Positions 12,415 to 24,815 of a DNA stretch of 64,000 nt are shown here, piece by piece; positions within the stretch are counted from its first letter, which is position 1, and every line of letters starts with the position of its first letter. The DNA comes from Saccoglossus kowalevskii (lineage: Eukaryota; Hemichordata; Enteropneusta; Harrimaniidae). Below the pieces are notes generated by a model. That model ran no database searches, had not been told where the DNA came from, and worked only from the letters and a program-made list of their open reading frames with translations. The stretch spans positions 29,111-93,110 of the forward strand of contig NW_003115029.1 in NCBI RefSeq assembly GCF_000003605.2, in the 5' to 3' direction. Made by a program: the position numbers and the translations under genes.

Positions 12415-13351
12415 CCAGAACGAGCATATTTCAAATTGCGTAAGCACTAGTGTGGGTAGGTGAAGAGACAAAGTTTAAAGTCATGCTTAGTCGGGCCTGG
12501 TTAGTTCTTGCATGGGACACTGCCTGAGAAAACCAGCTAGGAATTTTTTTTGGTTTCATCATATACATATCAAACATATGAGACAATGTTCGTGGATCTT
12601 TTTTTCACTGTGATGTAAATTATTTTTAGTAGAAAAACATGGAAATTTAGGCATGTTTTCAAGTTCATGAACATTTTTCCAATTTCTCTATTATTTTTGG
12701 AGATCAAGTTGGTGATGATGGCAGCACATAGTGGGGTTTGACCTGTTAACGTAGCATGAAAAGTCGTACAAAGTGAACGCAAAGTTGTGCAAAGTGATTG
12801 GAAAGTTTGTAGATATATTTGTATGCTTGACCTAACTTGTTGGCATATAGAAAACCGCAGTTGTAAAGTCAAATAAATGAATAAAAGCGAGATGAAAACA
12901 GCCTATATAAGCAGAGTATCACATAAGCTGACTGACCGTGAAAATGAGAGAAAACAGCATNNNNNNNNNNNNNNNNNNNNNNNNNNNNNNNNNNNNNNNN
13001 NNNNNNNNNNGCCAACCCCGCAGTTAAATTTAGAAAACATTAAGTAATTGTCTGGAAAATGCCAGATATATAAGCAGATTATGGCAACTGCAAACCGTAA
13101 ATCGAAGACAAACTGCTTTCAAAGTTTTGAAAAACGATTGCAAAGTTTGTAGATTCGTTTGGGAATGTTACATATGATATTATATTGACGGGTTACATAG
13201 TCAAAAGTTCGAAAACTTAAAAAAATATTTCGTAAATTGCCGTTAAAGTAGCGTACTGTTATTCGCAGCATGTAGAGGTCATAGGTCAAATCAAGAAGTT
13301 ACCCGTACAAACGCTATCAGGTTTAAAACAGTGTCAAACATGAAATTGTCG
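12415..13351. repeat. Satellite copy 14 (contains assembly gap)
   Basis: 937 bp including 50 N. Starts 'tctccagaacgag'; has 'gtggatc', 'gtgatgtaaatt', 'gtagcatg' and 'ctgactgac' before the gap, then 'taattgtctgg' with 'attatgg' and 'accgtaaatc' after it. Confidence 0.93.
12961..13010. other. Assembly gap, 50 N
   Basis: Fifty unknown bases. The left flank ends 'aaaacagcat' and the right flank starts 'gccaaccccg'. Other copies have 68 bp between these points, so a simple closure would be one unit of about 955 bp. In a tandem array any whole number of units could also be missing. Confidence 0.99.
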
Positions 13352-14305
13352 CCAGATCGGGCATATTTCAAATTGCGTAGCTAGTAGTGTTGGTAGGTGA
13401 GGAGACAAAGTTTAAAGTCAAGCTCAATCGGCATGGTTAGTTTTTGCATGGGAGACTGCCTGAGAAAACCAGCGAGGGATTTTTTTTTTTGGTTTCATCA
13501 CATACATACCAAACATATGAGACAATGTTCGTGCATCTTTTTTCTCTGTAATGTCAATTATTTTTAGTAGAAAAACATGGAAATTTAGGCATGTTTTCAA
13601 GTTCATGAACATTTTTCCAATTTCTCTATTATTGTTGGAGATCAAGTTGGTGATGATGTCGGCGCATAGTGGGGTTTGACCTGTTAACGTGCCGTGAAAA
13701 GTCGTACAAAGTGAACGCAAAGTTGTGAAAAGTGATTGGAAAGTTTGTAGATATTTTTGTATGCTTGACCTAACTTGTTGGCATATAGAAACCCGCAGTG
13801 TAAAGTCAAATAAATGATAAAAGCGAGATGAAAACAGCCTATATAAGCAGAGTATCACATGAGCTGTCTGGCCGTAACAATGATAGAAAACAGCATGCAA
13901 AGTTGGTAAAAGTGTTCGAAACTTTGGCGGAGTTACATGTATATTTAACCTAAGTCATTGGAATGCCAACCCCGCAGTTAAATTTCGAAAACATTAAGTG
14001 AAAGTCAAGAAAATGCCAGATATATAAGCAGATTATGGCAACTGCAAACCGAAAATCGAAGACAAACTGCTTGCAAAGTTTTGAAAAGCGATTGCAAAGT
14101 TTGTAGATTCGTTTGGGAATGTTACATATGATATTATATTGACGGGTTCCATAGTCAAAAGTTCGAAAACGTAAAACAATACTTTGTAAATTGCCGTTAA
14201 ATTAGCGTACTATTATTCGCAGCATGTAGAGGTCATAGGTCAATTCAAGAAGTTACTCCTACAAACGCTATCAGGTTTAAAACAGTGTCAAACATGAAAT
14301 AGTCG
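13352..14305. repeat. Satellite copy 15
   Basis: 954 bp. 'gatcgggc', 'gtagctag', 'gtgaggag', 'ggcgcatag', 'cgtgccgtg', 'ctgtctggc', 'accgaaaatc', 'caatactttg', 'actcctac'. The poly-T tract is unusually long. Missing bases near 13799 and 13819 create a longer minus-strand open frame than in neighbours. Confidence 0.96.
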
Positions 14306-15261
14306 CCAGATCGGGCATATTTCAAATTGCGTAACTAGTAGTGTTGGTAGGTGAAGAGACAAAGTTTAAAGTCAAGCTCAATCGGCATGGTTAGTTCTTG
14401 CATGGGAGACTGCCTGAGAAAACCAGCTAGGGATTTTTTTTTTCGTTTCATCACATACATATCAAACATATGAGACCATGTTCGTGCATCTTTTTTTCAC
14501 TGTAATGTCAATTATTTTTAGTAGAAAAACATGGAAATTTAGGCATGTTTTTATGTTTATGAACATTTTTCCAATTTCTCTATTATTTTTGGAGATCAAG
14601 TTGGTGATGATGTCGGCACATAGTGGGGTTTGACCTGTTAACGTACCGTGAAAAGTCGTACAAAGTGAATGCAAAGTTGTGCGAAGTGATTGGAAAGTGT
14701 GTAGATATATTTGTATGCTTGACCTAGCTTGTTATTATATAGAAACCCGCAGTTGTAAAGTCAAATAAATGAATAAAAGCGAGATGAAAACAGCCTATAT
14801 AAGCAGAGTATCACATGAGCTGTCTGGCCGTAACAATGATAGAAAACAGCATGCAAAGTTGGTAAAAGTGTTCGAAACTTTGGCGGAGTTACATGTATAT
14901 TTAACCTAAGTCATTGGAATGCCAACCCCGCAGTTAAATTTCGAAAACATTAAGTACATGTCAAGAAAATGCCAGATATATAAGCAGATTATGGCAACTG
15001 CAAACCGAAAATCGAAGACAAACTGCTTGCAAAGTTTTGAAAAACGATTGCAAAGTTTGTAGATTCGTTGGGGAATGTTACATATGATATTATATTGACG
15101 GGTTCCATAGTCAAAAGTTCGAAAACGTAAAACAATACTTTGTAAATTGCCGTTAAATTAGCATACTATTATTCGCAGCATGTAGAGGTCATAGGTCAAT
15201 TCAAGAAGTTACTCCTACAAACGCTATCAGGTTTAAAACAGTGTCAAACATGAAATAATCG
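14306..15261. repeat. Satellite copy 16
   Basis: 956 bp. Close relative of copy 15 in its second half ('ctgtctggc', 'accgaaaatc', 'actcctac'). Private changes are 'gagaccatg', 'tttttatgtttatg', 'gttattatatag' and 'agcatact'. Confidence 0.96.
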
Positions 15262-16215
15262 CCAGATCGGGCATATTTCAAATTGCGTAACTAGTAGTGT
15301 TTGTAGGTGAAGAGACAAAGTTTAAAGTCAAGCTCAATCGCCATGGTTAGTTCTTGCATGGGAGACTGCCTGAGAAAACCAGCTAGGGATTTTTTTTTTG
15401 GTTTCATCACATACATATCAAACATATGAGACAATGTTCGTGCATCTTTTTTCACTGTAATGTCAATTATTTTTAGTAGAAAAACATGGAAATTTAGGCA
15501 TGTTTTCAAGTTCATGAACATTTTTCCAATTTCTCTATTATTTTTGGAGATCAAGTTGGTGATGATGTCGGCACATAGTGGGGTTTGACCTGTTAACGTA
15601 CCGTGAAAAGTCGTACAAAGTGAACGCAAAGTTGTGCGAAGTGATTGGAAAGTTTGTAGATATATTTGTATGCTTGACCTAACTTGTTAGTATATAGAAA
15701 CCCGCAGTTGTAAAGTCAAATAAATGAATAAAAGCGAGATGAAAACAGCCTATATAAGCAGAGTATCACATGAGCTGACGGCCGTAAAAATGATAGAAAA
15801 CAGCATGCAAAGTTGGTAAAAGTGTTCGAAACGTTGGCGGAGTTATATGTATATTTAACCTAAGTCATTGGAATGCCAACCCCGCAGTTAAATTTCGAAA
15901 ACATTAAGTAATTGTCTGGAAAATGCCAGATATATAAGCAGATTATCGCAACTGCAAACCGCAAATCGAAGACAAACTGCTTGCAAAGTTTTGAAAAACG
16001 ATTGCAAAGTTTGTAGATTCGTTTGGGATTGTTACATATGATATTATATTGACGGGTTTCATAGTCAAAAGTTAGAAAACGTAAAACAATATTTCGTAAA
16101 TTGCCGTTAAAGTAGCGAACTATTATTCGCAGCATGTAGAGGTCATAGGTCAATTCAAGAAGTTACTCGTACAAACGCTATCAGGTTTAAAACAGTGTCA
16201 AACATGAAATAGTCG
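15262..16215. repeat. Satellite copy 17 (head like 16, tail T1)
   Basis: 954 bp. The head resembles copies 15-16 ('gatcgggc', 'aactag', 'gtgcgaag'). The tail is full T1 ('taattgtctgg', 'attatcg', 'agttagaaaacg', 'gcgaact'). Confidence 0.96.
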
Positions 16216-17169
16216 CCAACTCGAGTATATTTCAAATTGCCTAACCAGTAGTGTTGGTAGGTGAAGAGACAAAGTTTAAAGTCAAGCTCAATTTGGGCAT
16301 GGGTAGTTCTTGCATGGGAGACTGCCTGAGAAAACCAGCTAGGGATTTTTTTGTTTCATCACATACATATCAAACATATGAGACAACGTTCGTGCATCTT
16401 TTTTTCACTGTAATGTCAATTATTTTTAGTAGAAAAACATGGAAATTTAGGCATGTTTTCAAGTTCATGAACATTTTTCCAATTTCTCTGTTATTTTTGG
16501 AGATCAAGTTGGTGATGATGTCGGCACATAGTGGGGTTTGACCTGTTAACGTACCGTGAAAAGTCGTACAAAGTGAACGCAAAGTTGTGCAAAGTGATTG
16601 GAAAGTTTGTAGATATATTTGTATGCTTGACCTAACTTGTTGGCATAGAGAAACCCGCAGTTGTAAAGTCAAATAAATGAATAAAAGCGAGATGAAAACA
16701 GCCTATATAAGCAGAGTATCACATGAGCTGACTGGCCGTAAAAATGATAGAAAACAGCATGCAAAGTTGGTAAAAGTGTTCGAAACGTTGGCGGAGTTAC
16801 ATGTATATTTAACCTAAGTCATTGGAATGCCAACCCCGCAGTTAAATTTCGAAAACATTAAGTAATTGTCTGGAAAATGCCAGATATATAAGCAGATTAT
16901 CGCAACTGCAAACCGCAAATCGAAGACAAACTGCTTGCAAAGTTTTGAAAAACGATTGCAAAGTTTGTAGATTCGTTTGGGAATGTTACATATGATATTA
17001 TATTGACGGGTTCCATAGTCAAAAGTTATAAAACGTAAAACAATATTTCGTAAATTGCCGTTAAAGTAGCGAACTATTATTCGCAGAATGTAGAGGTCAT
17101 AGGTCAATTCAAGAAGTTACTCGTACAAACGCTATCAGGTTTAAAAGAGTGTCAAACATGAAATAGTCG
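16216..17169. repeat. Satellite copy 18 (type T1)
   Basis: 954 bp. 'ccaactcgag' and the full T1 tail. Private variants are 'tgcctaacc', 'aatttgggcatggg', 'catagagaaac' and 'agttataaaacg'. Confidence 0.96.
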
Positions 17170-18125
17170 CCAACTCGAGTATATTTCAAATTGCGTAACC
17201 AGTAGTGTTGGTAGGTGAAGAGACAAAGTTTAAAGTCAAGCTCAATAGGGCATGGGTAGTTCTTGCATGGGAGACTGCTGAGAAAACCCAGCTAGGGATT
17301 TTTTTTTTGTTTCATCACATACATATCAAACACATGAGACAACGTTCGTGCATCTTTTTTTCACTGTAATGTCAATTATTTTTAGTAGAAAAACATGGAA
17401 ATTTAGGCATGTTTTCAAGTTCATGAACATTTTTCCAATTTCTCTGTTATTTTTGGAGATCAAGTTGGTGATGATGTCGGCACATAGTGGGGTTTGACCT
17501 GTTAACGTACCGTGAAAAGTCGTACAAAGTGAACGCAAAGTTGTGCAAAGTGATTGGAAAGTTTGTAGATATATTTGTATGCTTGACCTAACTTGTTGGC
17601 ATATAGAAACCCGCAGTTGTAAAGTCAAATAAATGAATAAAAGCGAGATGAAAACAGCCTATATAAGCAGAGTATCACATGAGCTGACTGGCCGTAAAAA
17701 TGATAGAAAACAGCATGCAAAGTTGGTAAAAGTGTTCGAAACGTTGGCGGAGTTACATGTATATTTAACCTAAGTCATTGGAATGCCAACCCCGCAGTTA
17801 AATTGCGAAAACATTAAGTAATTGTCTGGAAAATGCCAGATATATAAGCAGATTATCGCAACTGCAAACCGCAAATCGAAGACAAACTGCTTGCAAAGTT
17901 TTGAAAAACGATTGCAAAGTTTGTAGGTTCGTTTGGGAATGTTACATATGATATTATATTGACGGGTTCCATAGTCAAAAGTTAGAAAACGTAAAACAAT
18001 ATTTCGTAAATTGCCGTTAAAGTAGCGAACTATTATTCGCAGCATGTAGAGGTCATAGGTCAATTCAAGAAGTTACTCGTACAAACGCTATCAGGTTTAA
18101 AACAGTGTCAAACATGAAATAGTCG
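17170..18125. repeat. Satellite copy 19 (type T1)
   Basis: 956 bp. 'aatagggcatggg' and 'aaacacatgag' are shared with copies 20, 43 and 48. 'gtaggttcg' is shared with copies 26, 27, 46 and 47. Confidence 0.96.
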
Positions 18126-19075
18126 CCAACTCGAGTATATTTCAAATTGCGTAACCAGTAGTGTTGGTAGGTGAAGAGACAAAGTTTAAAGTCAAGCTCA
18201 ATAGGGCATGGGTAGTTCTTGCATGGGAGACTGCCTGAGAAAACCAGCTAGGGATTTTTTTTTTGTTTCATCACATACATATCAAACACATGAGACAACG
18301 TTCGTGCATCTTTTTTTCACTGTAATGTCAATTATTTTTAGTAGAAAAACATGGAAATTTAGCATGTTTTCAAGTTCATGAACATTTTTCCAATTTCTCT
18401 GTTATTTTTGGAGATCAAGTTGGTGATGATGTGGCAAATAGTGGGGTTTGACCTGTAACGTAGCGGGAAAAGTCGTACAAAGTGACGCAAAGTTGTGCAA
18501 AGTGATTGGAAAGTTGTAGATATATTTGTATGCTGACTTAAATTGTTGGCATATAGAAACCCGCAGTTGTAAAGTCAAATAAATGAATAAAAGCGAGATG
18601 AAAACAGCCTGTATAAGCAGAGTATCACATGAGCTGACTGACCGTAAAAATGATAGAAAACAGCATGCAAAATTGGTAAAAGCGAGCGAAACGTTGGCGG
18701 AGTTTCATGTATATTTAACCTAAGTCATTGGAATGCCAACCCCGCAGTTAAATTTCGAAAACATTAAGTAATAGTCAAGAAAATGCCAGATATAGAAGCA
18801 GATTATGGCAACTGCAAACCGAAAATCGAAGACAAACTGCTTGCAAAGTTTTGAAAAACGATTGCAAAGTTTGTAGATTCGTTTGGGAATGTTACATATG
18901 ATATTATATTGACGGGTTCCATAGTCAAAAGTTCGAAAACGTAAAACAATATTTCGTAAATTGCCGTTAAAGTAGCGTTCTATTATTCACAACATGCAGA
19001 GGTCATAGGTCAATTTAAGAAGTTACTCGTACAAACGCTATCAGGTTTAAAACAGTGTCAAACATGAAATAGTCG
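18126..19075. repeat. Satellite copy 20 (T1 head, T2 tail; indel cluster)
   Basis: 950 bp. The head equals copy 19. The middle, about 18360-18540, has a run of single-base losses ('tttagcatg', 'gatgtggcaaatag', 'cctgtaacg', 'gtgacgc', 'tgctgactta'). After it the unit is T2 ('gcgagcg', 'taatagtcaag', 'tatagaagc'), as in copy 24. Confidence 0.95.
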
Positions 19076-20032
19076 CCAACGCGAATATATTTCAAATTGC
19101 GTAAGCAGTAGTGTGGGTAGGTGAAGAGACAAAGTTTAAAGTCAGGCTCAGTCGGACCTGGTTAGTTCTTGCATGGGAGACTGCCTGAGAAAACCAGCTA
19201 GGGAATTTTTTTTTGGTTTCATCACATACATATCAAACACATGAGACAATGTTCGTGGATCTTTTTTTCACTGTGATGTAAATTATTTTTAGTAGAAAAA
19301 CATGGAAATTCAGGCATGTTTTCAAGTTCATGAACATTTTTCCAATTTCTCTGTTATTTTTGGAGATCAAGTTGGTGATGATGTCGGCACATAGTGGGGT
19401 TTGACCTGTTAACGTAGCGTGAAAAGTCGTACAAAGTGAACGCAAAGTTGTGCAAAGTGATTGGAAAGTTTGTAGATATATTTGTATGCTTTGACCTAAA
19501 TTGTTGGCATATAGAAACCCGCAGTTGTAAAGTCAATAAATGAATAAAAGCGAGACGACAACAGCCTATATAAGCAGAGTATCACATGAGCTGACTGACC
19601 ACAAAAATGATAGAAAACAGCATGCAAAGTTGGTAAAAGTGTTCGAAACGTTCGCGGAGTTACATGTATATTTAACCTAAGTCATTGGAATGCCAACCCC
19701 GCAGTTAAATTTCGAAAACATTAAGTAATTATCTGGAAAATGCCAGATATATAAGCAGATTATGGCAACTGCAAACCGTAAATCGAAGACAAACTGCTTT
19801 CTAGGTTTTGAAAAACGATAGCAAAGTTTGTAGATTCGTTTGGGAATGTTACATATGATATTATATTGACGGGTTACATAGTCAAAAGTTCGAAAACTTA
19901 AAAAAATATTTCGTAAATTGCCGTTAAAGTAGCGTACTATTATTCGCAGCATGTAGAGGTCATAGGTCAATTCAAGAAGTTACTCGTACAAACGCTATCA
20001 GGTTTAAAACAGTGTCAAACATGAAATAGTCG
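19076..20032. repeat. Satellite copy 21
   Basis: 957 bp. 'gtggatc', 'gtgatgtaaatt', 'gtagcgtg', 'gagacgacaac', 'gttcgcgg', 'ctttctaggttttg', 'gggttacat', 'cttaaaaaaat'. The 'ctttctagg' and 'gttcgcgg' variants recur only in copy 51, 30 units away. Confidence 0.96.
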
Positions 20033-20990
20033 CCAGATCGGGCATATTTCACATTGCGTAACTAGTAGTGTTGGTAGGTGAAGAGACAAAGTTTAAAGTC
20101 AAGCTCAATTGGCATGGTTAGTTCTTGCATGGGAGACTGCCTGAGAAAACCAGCTAGGGAATTTTTGTTTTGGTTTCATCACATACATATCAAACATATG
20201 AGACAATGTTCGTGCATCTTTTTTTCACTGTAATGTCAATTATTTTTAGTAGAAAAACATGGAAATTTAGGCATGTTTTCAAGTTCATGAACATTTTTCC
20301 AATTTCTCTATTATTTTTGGAGATCATATTGGTGATGATGTCGGCACATAGTGGGGTTTGACCTGTTAACGTACCGTGAAAAATCGTACAAAGTGAATGC
20401 AAAGTTGTGCAAAGTGATTGGAAAGTTTGTAGATATATTTGTATGCTTGACCTAACTTGTTGGCATATAGAAACCCGCAGTTGTAAAGTCAAATAAATGA
20501 ATAAAAGCGAGACGACAACAGCCTATATAAGCAGAGTATCACATGAGCTGACTGACCGCAAAAATGATAGAAAACAGCATGCAAAGTTGGTAAAAGTGTT
20601 CGAAACGTTGGCGGAGTTACATGTATATTTAACCCTAAGTCATTGGAATGCCAACCCCGCAGTTAAATTTCGAAAACATTAAATAATTGTCTGGAAAATG
20701 CCAGATATATAAGCAGATTATCGCAACAGCAAACCGCAAATCAAAGACAAACTGCTTGCAAAGTTTTGAAAAACGATTGCAAAGTTTGTAAATTCGTTTG
20801 GGAATGTTACATATGATATTATATTGACGGGTTCCATAGTCAAAAGTTAGAAAACGTAAAACAATATTTCGTAAATTGCCGTTAAAGTAGCGAACTATTA
20901 TTCGCAGAATGTAGAGGTCATAGGTCAATTCAAGAAGTTACTCGTACAAACGCTATCAGGTTTAAAACAGTGTCAAACATGAAATAGTCG
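20033..20990. repeat. Satellite copy 22 (tail T1)
   Basis: 958 bp. The head 'gatcgggc', 'aactag', 'ttgttttgg', 'gatcatattgg' is shared with copies 38 and 50. 'gagacgacaac' continues from copy 21. The tail is T1 with 'gcaacagc' and 'gtaaattcg'. Confidence 0.96.
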
Positions 20991-21947
20991 CCAACTCGAG
21001 TATATTTCAAATTGCGTGACCAGTAGTTTTGGTAGGTGAAGAACAAAGTATAAAGTCAAGCTCTATCGGGCATGGTTATTTTCGTGCGTGGGAGACTGCC
21101 TGAGAAAACCAGCTAGGGAAATTTGTTTTGGTTTCATCACATACATATCAAACATATGAGACAACGTTCGTGCATCTTTTTTTCACTGTAATGTCAATTA
21201 TTTTTAGTAGAAAAACATGGAAATTTACGCATGTTTTCAAGTTCATGAACATTTTTCCAATTTCTCTATTATTTTTGGAGATCAAGTTGGTGATGATGTC
21301 GGCACATAGTGGGGTTTGACCTGTTAACGTAGCTGTGAAAATTCGTACAAAGTGAACGCAAAGTTGTGCAAAGTGATTGGAAAGTTTGTAGATATATTTG
21401 TATGCTTGACCTACATTGTTGGCAATAGAAACCCGCAGTTGTAAAGTCAAATAAATGAATAAAAGCGAGATGAAAACAGCCTATATAAGCAGAGTATCAC
21501 ATGAGCTGACTGACCGTAAAAATGATAGAAAACAGCATGCAAAGTTGGTAAAAGCGTGCGAAACTTTGGCGGAGTTACATGTATATTTAACCTAAGTCAT
21601 TGGAATGCCAACCCCGCAGTTAAATTTCGAAAACATTAAGTAAAAGTCAAGAAAATGCCAGATATATAAGCAGATTATGGCAACTGCAAACCGAAAATCG
21701 AAGACAAACTGCTTGCAAAGTTTTGAAAAACGATTGCAAAGTTTGTAGATTCGTTTGGGAATGTTACATATGATATTATATTGACGGGTTCCATAGTCAA
21801 AAGTTCGAAAACGTAAAACAATATTTCGTAAATTGCCGTTAAAGTAGCGTACTATTATTCGCAGCATGTAGAGGTCATAGGTCAATTCAAGAAGTTACTC
21901 GTACAAACGCTATCAGGTTTAAAACAGTGTCAAACATGAAATAGTCG
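20991..21947. repeat. Satellite copy 23 (T1 head, T2 tail)
   Basis: 957 bp. 'ccaactcgag', 'cagtagtttt' and 'gctctatcggg' in the head; 'gtagctgtgaaaattcg', 'cctacattg' and 'ggcaatag' in the middle; T2 with 'accgaaaatc' and 'gcgtact' in the tail. Confidence 0.96.
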
Positions 21948-22903
21948 CCAGATCGAGCATATTTCAAATTGCGTAAGCAGTAGTGTTGGTAGGTGAATAG
22001 ACAAAGTTTAAAGTCAATCTCAATCGGGCATGGTTAGTTCTTGCATGGGAGACTGCCTGAGAAAACCAGCTAGGGAATTTTTTTTGGTTTCATCACATAC
22101 ATATCAAACATATGAGACAACGTTCGTGCATCTTTTTTTCACTGTAATGTCAATTATTTTTAGTAGAAAAACATGGAAATTTAGGCATGTTTTCAAGTTC
22201 ATGAACTTTTTTCCAATTTCTCTGTTATTTTTGGAGATCAAGTTGGTGATGATGTTGGCACATAGTGGGGTTTGACCTGTTAACGTAGCGTGAAATTTCG
22301 TACAAAGTGAACGCAAAGTTGTGCAAAGTGATTGGAAAGTTTGTAGACATATTTGTATGCTTGACCTAAATTGTTGGCATATAGAAACCCGCAGTTGTAA
22401 AGTCAAATAAATGAATTAAAGCGAGATGAAAACAGCCTATATAAGCAGAGTATCACATGAGCTGACTGACCGTAAAAATGATAGAAAACAGCATGCAAAC
22501 TTGGTAAAAGCGAGCGAAACGTTGGCGGAGTTTCATGTATATTTAACCTAAGTCATTGGAATGCCAACCCCGCAGTTAAATTTCGAAAACATTAAGTAAT
22601 AGTCAAGAAAATGCCAGATATAGAAGCAGATTATGGCAACTGCAAACCGAAAATCGAAGACAAACTGCTTGCAAAGTTTTGAAAAACGATTGCAAAGTTT
22701 GTAGATTCGTTTGGGAATGTTACATATGATATTATATTGACGGGTTCCATAGTCAAAAGTTCGAAAACGTAAAACAATATTTCGTAAATTGCCGTTGAAG
22801 TAGCGTACTATTATTCGCAGCATGTAGAGGTCATAGGTCAATTCAAGAAGTTACTCGTACAAACGCTATCAGGTTTAAAACAGTGTCAAACATGAAATAG
22901 TCG
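21948..22903. repeat. Satellite copy 24 (type T2)
   Basis: 956 bp. 'gaatagac', 'gtcaatctc', 'gaacttttttcc', 'gatgttggcac', 'gcgtgaaatttcg', 'gcgagcg', 'taatagtcaag'. The head matches copies 31-32. Confidence 0.96.
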
Positions 22904-23858
22904 CCAGATCGAGCATATTTCAAATTGCGTAAGCAGTAGTGTTGGTAGGTGAAGAGACAAAGTTTAAAGTCAAGCTCAATCGGGCATGGTTAGTTCTTGC
23001 ATGGGAGACTACTGAGAAAACAGCTAGGGATTTTTTTTTTCGTTTCATCACATACATATCAAACAAATGAGACAATGTTCGTGGATCTTTTTTTCACTGT
23101 GATGTAAATTATTTTTAGTAGAAAAACATGGAAATTTAGGCATGTTTTCAAGTTCCTGAACATTTTTCCAATTTCTCTATTATTTTTGGAGATCAAGTTG
23201 GTGATGATGTTGGCACATAGTGGGGTTTGACCTGTTAACGTAGCGTGAAATTTCGTACAAAGTGAACGCAAAGTTGTGCAAAGTGATTGGAAAGTTTGTA
23301 GATACATTTGTATGCTTGACCTAACTTGTTGGCATATAGAAACCCGCAGTTGTAAAGTCAAATAAATGACTAAAAGCGAAATGAAAACAGCCTATATAAG
23401 CAGAGTATCACATGAGCTGACTGACCGTAAAAATGATAGAAAACAGCATGCAAAGATGGTAAAAGCGTGCGAAACGTTGGCGGAGTTACATGTATATTTA
23501 ACCTAAGTCATTGGAATGCCAACCCCGCAGTTAAATTTCGAAAACATTAAGTAAAAGTCAAGAAAATGCCAGATATATAAGCAGATTATGGCAACTGCAA
23601 ACCGAAAATCGAAGACAAACTGCTTGCAAAGTTTTGAAAAACGATTGCAAAGTTTGTAGATTCGTTTGGGAATGTTACATATGATATTATATTGACGGGT
23701 TCCATAGTCAAAAGTTCGAAAACGTAAAACAATACTTTGTAAATTGCCGTTAAATTAGCGTACTATTATTCGCAGCATGTAGAGGTCATAGGTCAATTCA
23801 AGAAGTTACTCGTACAAACGCTATCAGGCATAAAACAGTGTCAAACATGAAATAGTCG
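22904..23858. repeat. Satellite copy 25 (T2; twin of copy 66)
   Basis: 955 bp. 'aaacaaatgag', 'gtggatc', 'gttcctgaac', 'gttggcac', 'gatacatttg' and 'aatgactaaaag' all recur together in copy 66, 41 units away. The tail has 'caatactttg' and 'caggcataaaac'. Confidence 0.96.
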
Positions 23859-24815
23859 CCAGATCGAGTATATTACAAATTGCGTAACCAGTAGTGTTGG
23901 TAGGTGAAGAGACAAAGTTTAAAGTCAAGCTCCATCGGGCATGGTTAGTTCTTGCATGGGAGACTGCCTGAGAAAACCACCTAGGGAAATTTTTGTTGGT
24001 TTCATCACATACATATCAAACATATGAGACAACGTTCGTGCATCTTTTTTTCACTGTAATGTCAATTATTTTCAGTAGAAAAACATGGAAATTTAGGCAT
24101 GTTTTCAAGTTCATGAACATTTTTCCAATTTCTCTATTATTTTTGGAGATCAAGTTGGTGATGATGTCGGCACATAGTGGGGTTTGACCTGTTAACGTAC
24201 CGTGAAAAGTCATACAAAGTGAACGCAAAGTTGTGCAAAGTGATTGGAAAGTTTGTAGATATATTTGTACGCTTGACCTAACTTGTTGGCATATAGAAAC
24301 CCGCAGTTGTAAAGTCAAATAAATGAATAAAAGCGAGATGAAAACAGCCTATATCAGCAGAGTATCACATGAGCTGACTGGCCGTAAAAATGATAGAAAA
24401 CAGCATGCAAAGTTGGTAAAAGTGTTCGAAACGTTGGCGGAGTTACATGTATATTTAACCTAAGTCATTGGAATGCCAACCCCGCAGTTAAATTTCGAAA
24501 ACATTAAGTAATTGTCTGGAAAATGCCAGATATATAAGCAGATTATCGCAACTGCAAACCGCAAATCGAAGACAAACTGCTTGCAAAGTTTTGAAAAACG
24601 ATTGCAAAGTTTGTAGGTTCGTTTGGGAATGTTACATATGATATTATATTGACGGGTTCCATAGTCAAAAGTTAGAAAACGTAAAACAATATTTCGTAAA
24701 TTGCCGTTAAAGTAGGGAACTATTATTCGCAGCATGTAGAGGTCATAGGTCAATTCAAGAAGTTACTCGTACAAACGCTATCAGGTTTAAAACAGTGTCA
24801 AACATGAAATAGTCG
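23859..24815. repeat. Satellite copy 26 (T3 head, T1 tail)
   Basis: 957 bp. The head is T3-like ('ccacctaggg', 'tttgttgg', 'ttttcagtag', 'aagtcatac', 'tgtacgc'). The tail is T1 with 'gtaggttcg' and 'gtagggaact', as in copies 46-47. Confidence 0.96.
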
